From the NCBI GenBank assembly GCA_009746045.1, contig RPFO01000199.1:884898-948897 (forward strand): DNA of 64,000 nucleotides, given 5' to 3'. The position numbers and the translations under genes were made by a program. The notes beneath the pieces were generated by a model. The model saw nothing but the letters and a program-made list of their open reading frames with translations. It did no database searches and was not told where the DNA came from. Shown one piece after another: positions 10,168-20,300 of this stretch (its first letter is position 1; each line of letters opens with the position of its first letter). Source of the DNA: Mesostigma viride (taxonomy: Eukaryota > Streptophyta > Mesostigmatophyceae > Mesostigmatales > Mesostigmataceae).

Positions 10168-10504
10168 TTGCCAACTGCCAAGTCATTATGTCAGTCAGTC
10201 AGTAAGGTTATTCTTGCACAAGTCATTATGAACTGGAGCATGACTGGACTCAGGACTGACGAAAAGCCTAGTTCGTAGTAATCGAGCCTAGTTTGCATAG
10301 TAGAAGATCTTGGGGGAGGTAGGCGCCGCGCCACCTTCCGGCTGGCCTCGCGCCAAGCACTGCCCCGGCTCGAACCTCGAAAATTGCCCAAGTCCAAATC
10401 ACGTATTAGGGACCAAATACGCGTATAATACGCCGGGGCCCAAAAAACGCGTATTGCCGTATTTATTTTGACAATACGCACGTATTTCACAACCTAGTAG
10501 GCCC

Positions 10505-12143
10505 CGCCGACGTATTGGAAGACCGCTGTCCGGCCGGTCATGCTCTACAAGGGCAAGGGGTCCGCCGCGGATACCGGCAACAGTACCGCGGCGTATGCCT
10601 CCAAAGCTGCGTGCTGAAAGTCTTCATGCGTCTCCTGCTGAACCGCATGCGCGCCAGCCTCGATCCCCACCTAGGTGAGTCCCAGATGGGCTTCATTGTT
10701 GGTCGCAATTGTGTTATGGTCACCATTACCGCGCGCCGCCTGATCGAGGAAATAGTGGGCCGCCTGCATGGCCCCCGGCCTCTTGCCATTGCTATTGATC
10801 TTCGTGGATTACACCAAGGCATTCGATACGGTTATATGGGATCGACGCCCTGTGGGTGGTCCTTCACCTGTTCGACCGTGTCTTATCGTACATCGTTGAG
10901 ATCATCTGCCAGTTCTATATGAAGGGTCCCAAGCCCAGGTCCGTACCGCCGACGGCGTCACTTCGGCGTTCCCCCTGCACACCGGGGTGTGGCAGGGCTG
11001 TGTGCTCTCCCCATATCTATTCATCATTATGGTGGACTATATTATGCGGAGTGCACAAGCCCGCTTCGCCCGGGTGGAGCCGGGCGCCCGCCGGGGATCG
11101 AGGTCACGGAGTACGCCAGCTACGGCGTGGTTGACCCACCCTACCGCCTGAGCGATCTGATCTACGCTGATGACACGACGCTCGTGGAAACCCCGGAGTC
11201 GGCAGCCCAACTCTGGCTAGACAGCTTATCACTGGAAGCGCGGGCGGTGGGGCTTATGATCAGCTAGCAAGAAAACGGAGGTCATGGCCATCGGCTTCCC
11301 TGCTGGGATAGCCCCATCCACCCTCCTCTTGCTGGACGGCAGCCCTGTCCCCCCGGCGACTCGCTTCAAGCTCCTTGGCAGCTGGCTTCCCTCCACGGCC
11401 GACGACATCAACACCCGCATTGGCCAGGCCTGGGCGGCCCTCCGCCGCCTCGACAGGTTCTGGACCTGCTGCTACCTGAGTGAGCGACGCAAGCGCATTC
11501 TGTTCAAGGCCCTTGTCCTCAGCATCCTCCTTTATGGCTGCGAGGCGTACGTGGACCCTGGACCAGGCGCTGAGCCAGCAGCTTGACGGCACCGTCACTC
11601 GAATGCTCCGTCATATCCTAGGCGTTCGCTACCAAGAACGCCGCACCCGGGCCGAGCTCTACTGCGAGCTCCCTCTTGTCACCCATACCATCCGACACCG
11701 CCGCCTCCTCTTTGCCAGCCATCTTGCCCGCACAGACCAGGTGAATACCGATGTGGGCCCTCAGTGCCGGGGGGCTTAAGACGGGCCAACCAGGTAGACA
11801 CCTCCTCCTATGGCAGGGTCCCCTTGTCCCATCGCAACCCACTGGCAAACGCGACCCGAACCTATATGTGACACAACTGCTTGAAGATGCAGGGCTTCTG
11901 GGACTATCCGTACTCCGCGCCCGCATGATTGACAAGGAGGAATGGGCTGCCATCTGCGATAAGCACCTTGATCCTGAGGGGTATGCTCCTGTTTTCTCCC
12001 CACGGGCCCCGCGGCCCGTTGCTAGCCAGGGTAGAAGTCCGCAGGTGGAGGTTATTGGTCCTGAGGACAGCCGCTACACTACCGCCTCGTCTGCCATTTA
12101 TACAGTAGAGGACAGCTCAGATGAGGATTACATCCCCATCTAG
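10505..12143 (+). pseudogene. LINE reverse transcriptase and C-terminal domain, frameshifted
   Basis: Motifs in order across three frames: YRGVCLQSCVLKVFMRLLLN and SQMGFIVGRNC (fingers), the D-x-T-K-A-F-type segment disrupted near 10,805, GVWQGCVLSPYLFI near 10,990, YADDTTLVE near 11,163 (catalytic Asp pair), then RFKLLGSWLP, RLDRFWTCCYLSERRKRILF and LYGCEA. The C-terminal part has RAELYCELPLVTHTIRHRRL and, in the last frame, LLEDAGLLGLSVLRARMIDK ending in an acidic EDSSDEDYIPI tail. The catalytic motifs are recognisable but spread over several frames, so this copy is dead. Confidence 0.8.
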
Positions 12144-12330
12144 TGCTTAACGGTTGGGGGATGATGCAGACGATACTTGTTTAAACTTTTGTGTAATTAT
12201 TTTTCTAATGAGATTAGCATAGTACTCCGTGGCATGCCTTTGCGCATGACACGCAAGTACTTACTTACTTATTAACGCTGCTGTAACAAGAGATGCCACG
12301 ACAAAACAACTACAGCCGGCATGGGACACT

Positions 12331-13080
12331 CGATCCACACCGCAGAATGAAGTAAAACAGCCTAATAACCGTGCTGCGCTGCAAAGTCAGCTCGTGTGCG
12401 GCGGAGCAAGATGTCAGCCATAGCCCGGGTAATCGCTACCGAGGCGTTGGCGCCCAACACGATGTCCAGGTCCGTGCTGACCAAGGGGCCCGCTGGCCCT
12501 CCAGGTCCAGGCGGTCCTCCCGGAGCCGGCAGCACTCCTTAAAGAAGCCGGCGGTCAGGGTCCCCATGGCCCCGAACTCCTCCAAGACCAAGGGCACCAT
12601 ACGGTGCATGGTGCCCGACGTCCGCCGGCCATAGGCCGTGAGCTTGGCCCGCTCAGCCCGATCCGCCGTGTAGCCCAGCGCCTGGGATGCACCAACCACA
12701 TGGCTACGGAGCCAAGGGGCAAGCCACAGAAACGTCAATGAGCAAGTGCCGGCTGCCTGAGCCCTCAAAGTCTGAATATATATGTTAAAAATATAATTAC
12801 TTACAGCAGAGTGAAATCACTCAAACCAAAGCAAACGCCCAGCTATAAACCTATATACAGAGCCATGTCAAAGCTCTATACTACGATAAGACCAATGGAA
12901 ACGCCTAACGGGAGGAACCTAATAGCCCTGCTGCACCGCAAAATCAGCCCGCGTACGGCGGAGCATGATGTCAGCCATGGCCCGAGTCAGCGCCACCGAC
13001 AAGCGCTGACGCCAATATGACGTCCAGGTCCGCGCCGACCATGGGGCCCGCTGGCCCTCCAGGTCCAGCCGGTCCTCCCG
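12331..13080 (-). pseudogene. LINE C-terminal fragments, two tandem copies
   Basis: The minus strand carries residues typical of the C-terminal end of algal LINE polyproteins (RAERAKLTAYGRRTSGTMHR, MVPLVLEEFGAMGTL, CCRLREDRLDLEGQ). A second diverged copy of the last 155 bp (12,372-12,531) follows at 12,926-13,081. Junctions carry a GAATATATAT motif (12,772; 13,083; 13,433). This is a different LINE family from the one at 7.3-12.3 kb. Confidence 0.55.
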
Positions 13081-13440
13081 ACTGAATATATATTTAGCGG
13101 ATGGGGCCGCCCTCTACTCACCCAACCACCGCCCCGACATTACCGTGCTTGACTACCGGATGGGCAGGGTTGCCACCTGCTCATCGATGTCACCGTGGCT
13201 CGGTCGCTCTTCGGTCGCCACATCCTCCGGGCGGCTGTGGATGCCGGCGCTGCAGCCGCTGTGGCTGAGCGCGACAAGTTTGCCTCCTACGGCAATGTGG
13301 GGCCCCACCGGCCGGCCATCCGCTTTGTCCTTGAGGAGTCCGCCTCGACCTCGAGGGTCAGACCGCCCCGTGGTCTGCCCGCACGTGGTCCTCGTATTGA
13401 TCCTCCCACCTCCGTAACTTATCATTCTCAACGAATATAT
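13081..13440 (+). pseudogene. LINE C-terminal fragment, plus strand
   Basis: Two frames give LINE-tail residues: DGAALYSPNHRPDITVLDYR, then LIDVTVARSLFGRHILRAAV, AERDKFASYG and PAIRFVLEESAS. The order PD.TV, L.DVTV, AE..K..Y, F..E matches the same kind of domain as the neighbouring minus-strand fragments. It is bounded by GAATATATAT motifs on both sides. Confidence 0.5.
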
Positions 13441-13444
13441 ATCT

Positions 13445-14377
13445 AGTTGTCTCACTTAATATACATAAAAACACAGATCGCAGTTAGATTAGCATTGTAA
13501 GAGAGATTGCAAGAGAATGATGATCAAACCAGTTAATTGCATTGATAATTCATACATGGCTTCTCGGTGCCATGCAATCAATAGTTGTCTCGGCATGGAT
13601 GCGATGTTATTCCACATGCATGTCTGGCCTCAGTTGTGCATCCCGAGTAGGTGGCAGTTTACACCCACCCCCTGCAGGTTGTTGCCTAGAATGTATTAAA
13701 AACCATATGCCCCTTCTCAGGCCTGGATATGTACATCCTCCCCACGGAGGTATGTGTTCTTAATTAATTTTATTAATTAATGTCTGGCCTGGCGGATGGG
13801 TACAATGCCTAAGTCTCGGCCAAACTAGCGGGGGATGTTAATAACCTTTTCTCGCAATCGATTGCCACAACAAGTGGGCCACAAATAAAATCTTGATCTC
13901 CATGAGGCCAACATTTTCCGCCGACCATTGTGTAGCATCCGCAAAGTAAGCCAAGGGTTAGTCAATGTACCCTTGACTGTCGACAAGGTGCCTTTGGGAA
14001 GCAAAAACCTTTGAAGGGAAAAAAGATGCTAGGGGTTAACTGGCACCTTCCAGGCTTGCATCGTGTACAGTGAAGAAAGCATCACACACGTTATAAGCAG
14101 AGCCCGTGCATTGGCAAACACCTATCCAGCAAGCAGTAACCATTGTCAACACAATTCTACCCATTTACAGTCCCTTGATGGCACGCCGTATGTCCTCCAA
14201 ATGTGGTGGCAGTTGTGGCTGCTGCATTTGGGGCTTCCACCCTGCCATTTCCGAGCAAGATTACACCAGAACACACGACAGCAGCTGGGTTAGGGCTACA
14301 CAGTTAAAATCTTAGCGAAGATTATGCACAGGGATACAAATACCAAAAGGCTCACAAGGACAGCAGGCGGAGTTAGT
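13445..14377. other. Intergenic, no gene seen
   Basis: No convincing coding frame or repeat. It lies downstream of the hydrolase gene and could include its 3' UTR. Confidence 0.5.
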
Positions 14378-17300
14378 TCAGGCATGTTGAAAATCGCAGT
14401 ATGTGCCTTTCACGCTCTTTGCTGGCATGTCTAAGCCCCAGAACCCCAGGGGGGGGAGGGGAGCCGCAATTGGCAGGATTGACAAAAAGAACATTGGGAT
14501 TATCCTATCAACCACCCTACCCCTCGCACCAGCGTCGTATGGCCCCCCCAGCAGCCACCGTCGTACAAATGGTGAAGTCTGCGAGCGTGAGCATGTCGTA
14601 CCAATGGTGAAGTCTGCATGCGTGAGCATGTCGTACTCTGTCGCCTCCACCTCTATGCCGAGGTCGCGCAGCCGGCCCGCAAACTCGCGCGTCGTGGTGT
14701 ACGGGACGGTGACGTCATGCAGCGAGTGGAACAGGTGCGTGGGGGGGAAGTGCAGTAGGGGGTAGGGGGCAGGAGGCGTCGGCCCGCGGCCGCCCCAGTA
14801 GTCCCACCCAGCACTTGTGCTGCTGGATGCCACCACAGGCGAGGGCATGCCGACAGGTGGCGTGCGATAGCATAATGATGATCGATCGTCCAAAGTGGCA
14901 AGAGGGGTGGCCTTGCCAGCCGACTTGGGGGAAGGGGACAAAACTGGGGCTGGGGCGGAGCAACTCGGGGGAGTGCGAGGCCCTGTGCAGCTTAGCGGGC
15001 CACTTGTCGCAGCGGCGAATGTCGACCCTGTCGTTGTTGGTGGTGGTGGTGTCGTTGTCGTCGTTGTTGTGGTCGTTGTTGTCGTTGCTGTCGGCATAGG
15101 CGCCTCCTCCCATTCGATACTCCCCGCAGCAGGGTCCACGTTCACGTGGGTGCGCTGGTGGCCATTCAGAAAGTCGAGCAGCAGATGGCTCGGGCTCTGC
15201 AGGCTGAACAGGCGGCACCGCTCCTCCTCGGGCGCGTGAATGCCTCCCACCACGCCCATCGCGGGCTTCATCGACGACAGCTCGTGCACGCCACGGCTCT
15301 TCTCGTACTGGCAAAGGGCGCGATGGGTGGGGTGTGAGTAATGGGTGGGTGGGTGGGTGGGTGGGTGGGTGGGTGGGTGGGTGGGTGGGTGGGTGGGTGG
15401 GTGGGTGGGTGGGTGGGTGGGTGGGTGGGTGGGTGGGTGGGTGGGTGGGTGGTGGGTGGGTGGGTGGGTGGGTGGGTGGGTGGGTGGGTGGTGGGTGGGT
15501 GGGTGGGTGGGTGGGTGAGTGGGTGGGGTGGGTGGGTGGGTGGGTGGGTGGGTGAATGGGTGGGTGGGGGTGGGGTGGGGTGGGGTGGGGTGGGGTGGGG
15601 GTGGGGGTGGGGGGGGGGGGGGCGGGGGAGGGGGTGGGGGGGCTTGGGGTGGGGTGGGGGGGTTGGGGGGGCGAGAGAAGCGAGGAGGTGGCGGCATGCA
15701 GAAAAGGCGCACCGATAGCCATGCACTCATATCAGTAAATATACATGAAATACAGTATGCCACGAGTAATTATGTACTGCGCTTATTATGTTGTACACAA
15801 TAATCGGGTCGGGTCGGGTCGGGTCGGGTCGGGTCGGGTCGGGTCGGGTCGGGTCGGGTCGGGTCGGGTCGGGTCGGGTCGGGTCGGGTCGGGTCGGGTC
15901 GGGTCCGGTCCGGTCCGGTCCGGTCCGGTCCGGTCCGGTCCGGTCCGGTCCGGTCCGGTCCGGTCCGGTCCGGTCCGGTCCGGTCCGGTCCGGTCCGGTC
16001 CGGTCAGGTCAGGTCAGGTCAGGTCAGGTCAGGTAAGGCCAGGGCAGGTCAGGTCAGGTCAGGTCAGGTCAGGTCAGGTCAGGTCAGGGCAGGTCAGGTC
16101 AGGTCAGGTCAGGTCAGGTCAGGTCAGGGCAGGTCAGGGCAGGGCAGGGAAGGGCAGGGCAGGGAAGGTCAGGGCAGGGCAGGGAAGGTCAGGTCAGGTC
16201 AGGTCAGGGCAGGGAAGGGAAGGGCAGGTCAGGTCAGGTCAGGTCAGGTCAGGTCAGGTCAGGTCAGGTCAGGTCAGGTCAGGTCAGGTCAGGTCAGGTC
16301 AGGTCAGGTCAGGTCAGGTCAGGGCAGGGAAGGGCAGGGAAGGGAAGGGAAGGGAAGGGAAGGGAAGGGAAGGGAAGGGAAGGGAAGGGAAGGGAAGGGA
16401 AGGGAAGGGAAGGGAAGGGAAGGGAAGGGAAGGGAAGGGAAGGGAAGGGAAGGGAAGGGAAGGGAAGGGAAGGGAAGGGAAGGGAAGGGAAGGGAAGGGA
16501 AGGGCAGGGAAGGGAAGGGAAGGGAAGGGAAGGGAAGGGAAGGGAAGGGCAGGGAAGGGCAGGGAAGGGCAGGGAAGGGAAGGGAAGGGCAGGGCAGGGC
16601 AGGGAAGGGAAGGGAAGGGAAGGGAAGGGAAGGGAAGGGAAGGGAAGGGAAGGGAAGGGAAGGGAAGGAAGGGAAGGGAAGGGAAGGGAAGGGAAGGGAA
16701 GGGAAGGGAAGGGAAGGGAAGGGAAGGGAAGGGAAGGGAAGGGAAGGGAAGGGAAGGGAAGGAAGGGAAGGGAAGGGAAGGAAGGGAAGGGAAGGGAAGG
16801 GAAGGGAAGGGAAGGGAAGGGAAGGGAAGGGAAGGGAAGGGAAGGGAAGGGAAGGGAAGGGAAGGAAGGGAAGGGAAGGGAAGGGAAGGGAAGGGAAGGG
16901 AAGGGAAGGGAAGGGAAGGGAAGGGAAGGGAAGGGAAGGGAAGGGAAGGGAAGGGAAGGGAAGGGAAGGGAAGGGAAGGGAAGGGAAAGGGAAGGGAAGG
17001 GAAGGGAAGGGAAGGGAAGGGAAGGGAAGGGAAGGGAAGGGAAGGGAAGGGAAGGGAAGGAAGGGAAGGGAAGGGAAGGAAGGGAAGGGAAGGGAAGGAA
17101 GGGAAGGAAGGGAAGGGAAGGGAAGGGAAGGGAAGGAAGGGAAGGGAAGGGCAGGGAAGGGCAGGGAAGGGAGGGAAGGGAAGGGAAGGAAGGGAAGGGA
17201 AGGCAGGGAAGGGAAGGGAAGGGAAGGGAAGGGAAGGGAAGGGCAGGGAAGGAAGGGAAGGGAAGGGAAGGGAAGGGAAGGAAGGAAGGGAAGGGAAGGG

Positions 17301-20300
17301 AAGGGAAGGAAGGGAAGGGAAGGGAAGGGAAGGGAAGGGAAGGGAAGGAAGGGAAGGGAAGGAAGGGAAGGGAAGGGAAGGGAAGGGAAGGAAGGGAAGG
17401 GAAGGGAAGAAGGGAAGGGAAGGGAAGGGAAGAAGGGAAGGGAAGGGAAGGGAAGGGAAGGAAGGAAGGAAGGGAAGGAAGGGAAGGGAGGGAAGGAAGG
17501 AAGGGAAGGGAAGGGAAGGGAAGGGAAGGGAAGGGAAGGGAAGGGAAGGGAAGGGAAGGGAAGGGAAGGGAAGGGAAGGAAGGGAAGGGAAGGAAGGGAA
17601 GGGAAGGGAAGGAAGGGAAGGGAAGGGAAGGGAAGGAAGGGAAGGGAAGGGAAGGGAAGGAAGGGAAGGAAGGAAGGGAAGGGAAGGGAAGGGAAGGGAA
17701 GGGAAAGGGAAGGGAAGGGAAGGAAGGGAAGGGAAGGGAAGGAAGGGAAGGGGGAAGGGAAGGGAAGGGAAGGGAAGGGAAGGAAGGAAGAAGGGAAGGA
17801 AGGGAAGGAAGGGAAGGGAAGGGAAGGGAAGGGAAGGGAAGGGAAGGGAAGGGAAGGGAAGGGGGAAGGGAAGGGAAGGAAGGGAAGGGAAGGGAAGGGA
17901 AGGGAAGGGAAGGGAAGGGAAGGGAAGGGAAGGGAAGGGAAGGGAAGGGAAGGAAGGGAAGGGAAGGAAGGGAAGGGAAGGGAAGGGAAGGGAAGGGAAG
18001 GGAAGGGAAGGAAGGGAAGGAAGGGAAGGGAAGGGAAGGGAAGGGAAGGAAGGGAAGGGAAGGAAGGAAGGGAAGGGAAGGGAAGGGAAGGGAAGGGAAG
18101 GAAGGGAAGGGAAGGGAAGGGAAGGGAAGGGAAGGAAGGGAAGGGAAGGGAAGGGAAGGAAGGGAAGGGAAGGAAGGGAAGGGAAGGGAAGGGAAGGGAA
18201 GGAAGGAAGGGAAGGGAAGGGAAGGAAGGGAAGGGAAGGGAAGGGAAGGGAAGGGAAGGGAAGGAAGGGAAGGGAAGGGAAGGGAAGGAAGGGAAGGAAG
18301 GGAAGGAAGGGAAGGGAAGGGAAGGGAAGGGAAGGGAAGGAAGGGAAGGGAAGGGAAGGGAAGGGAAGGAAGGGAAGGGAAGGGAAGGAAGGGAAGGGAA
18401 GGGGAAGGGAAGGGAAGGGAAGGGAAGGGAAGGGAAGGAAGGGAAGGGAAGGGAAGGGAAGGGAAGGGAAGGGAAGGGAAGGGAAGGGAAGGGAAGGGAA
18501 GGGAAGGGAAGGGAAGGGAAGGGAAGGAAGGGAAGGGAAGGGAAGGGAAGGGAAGGGAAGGGAAGGAAGGGAAGGGAAGGGAAGGGAAGGAAGGAAGGGA
18601 AGGGAAGGGAAGGGAAGGGAAGGGAAGGGAAGGGAAGGGAAGGGAAGGGAAGGAAGGGAAGGGAAGGGAAGGGAAGGGAAGGGAAGGAAGGGAAGGGAAG
18701 GGAAGGGAAGGAAGGGAAGGGAAGGGAAGGGAAGGGAAGGGAAGGAAGGAAGGGAAGGAGGGAAGGGAAGGGAAGGGAAGGGAAGGGAAGGGAAGGAAGG
18801 GAAGGGAAGGGAAGGGAAGGGAAGGGAAGGGAAGGGAAGGAAGGGAAGGGAAGGGAAGGGAAGGAAGGGAAGGGAAGGGAAGGAAGGGAAGGGAAGGGAA
18901 GGGAAGGAAGGGAAGGGAAGGGAAGGGAAGGGAAGGGAAGGAAGGGAAGGGAAGGGAAGGGAAGGGAAGGGAAGGGAAGGGAAGGGAAGGGAAGGAAGGG
19001 AAGGGAAGGAAGGGAAGGGAAGGGAAGGGAAGGAAGGGAAGGGAAGGGAAGGAAGGGGAAGGGAAGGGAAGGGAAGGGAAGGAAGGGAAGGAAGGGAAGG
19101 GAAGGGAAGGAAGGGAAGGAAGGGAAGGGAAGGGAAGGGAAGGGAAGGAAGGGAAGGGAAGGGAAGGGAAGGGGAAGGGAAGGGAAGGGAAGGAAGGAAG
19201 GGAAGGGAAGGGAAGGGAAGGGAAGGGAAGGGAAGGGAAGGGAAGGAAGGGAAGGGAAGGGAAGGGAAGGGAAGGGAAGGGAAGGGAAGGGAAGGGAAGG
19301 GAAGGGAAGGGAAGGGAAGGGAAGGGAAGGGAAGGAAGGGAAGGGAAGGGAAGGGAAGGGAAGGGAAGGGAAGGGAAGGGAAGGGAAGGAAGGAAGGGAA
19401 GGAAGGGAAGGGAAGGGAAGGAAGGGAAGGGAAGGGAAGGAAGGGAAGGAGGAAGGGAAGGGAAGGAAGGAAGGGAAGGGAAGGGAAGGGAAGGAAGGGA
19501 AGGGAAGGGAAGGGAAGGGAAGGGAAGGGAAGGGAAGGGAAGGGAAGGGAAGGAAGGGAAGGGAAGGGAAGGAAGGGAAGGAAGGGAAGGGAAGGGAAGG
19601 GAAGGGAAGGGAAGGGAAGGGAAGGGAAGGGAAGGGAAGGGAAGGGAAGGGAAGGGAAGGGAAGGGAAGGAAGGGAAGGAAGGGAAGGGAAGGGAAGGGA
19701 AGGAAGGGAAGGGAAGGAAGGGAAGGAAGGGAAGGGAAGGGAAGGGAAGGAAGGGAAGGGAAGGGAAGGGAAGGAAGGAAGGGAAGGGAAGGGAAGGGAA
19801 GGGAAGGGAAGGGAAGGGAAGGGAAGGAAGGGAAGGGAAGGGAAGGAAGGGAAGGGAAGGAAGGGAAGGGAAGGGAAGGGAAGGGAAGGGAAGGGAAGGG
19901 AAGGGAAGGGAAGGGAAGGGAAGGGAAGGGAAGGGAAGGGAAGGGAAGGGAAGGGAAGGGAAGGGGCGAAGGCCACAAGTCTCGCATTACCCGGCAGCCC
20001 ACCTGACCGCCCGCCCACCCACCCACCCACCCACCCACCCACCCACCCACCCACCCACCCACCACCCACCCACCCACCCACCACCCACCCACCCACCCAC
20101 CCACCCACCCACCCACCCACCCACCCACCCACCCACCCACCCACCCACCACCCACCCACCCACCCACCCACCCACCCACCCACCACCCACCCACCAACCC
20201 ACCCACCTGGTAGTGCTTCTCGATGTCGTACACTCCACACAGTGCCAGGAATGACTTTGGCATGCGGCAACACGGCAGGAAAGGGGCGCGGCGAGAGCGC

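Larger units (their letters stand above)
8654..10497. mobile_element. hAT-like DNA transposon inserted in the LINE
   Basis: The terminal inverted repeat is CTAGGTTGTGAAATACGT at the left and its reverse complement at the right end. Both sides are flanked by GGCCCCGCC, a target-site duplication of about 8-9 bp, which fits the hAT superfamily (8 bp). The LINE reading frame resumes on the far side, confirming the insertion. The minus strand carries a hAT-type transposase remnant (8944-9610). A 442-bp LINE fragment is nested inside at 9726-10,167. Confidence 0.8.
7345..12275 (+). mobile_element. Degenerate APE-type LINE, interrupted by a hAT element
   Basis: A non-LTR retrotransposon copy is read left to right in pieces. 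It comprises an endonuclease C-terminal part (7349-7770), a linker (7780-8652), reverse transcriptase (about 10,500-11,600) and a C-terminal domain ending with a stop at 12,143. A 3' end of about 130 bp follows, finishing in a short ACTTACTT tail near 12,270. The hAT element at 8654-10,497 splits it inside the conserved segment just before the RT. Many frameshifts make it a pseudogene. Its 3' end recurs in reverse at 9726-10,167 and as a short piece at 56,736-56,806; related fragments lie at 39.5-41.5 kb. Confidence 0.85.

Noticed and set aside
15334-15560. Telomere-like (TGGG)n repeat
   Set aside because: It is internal, lies within an intron, and the unit does not match the usual algal TTTAGGG or TTTTAGGG; better explained as a microsatellite.
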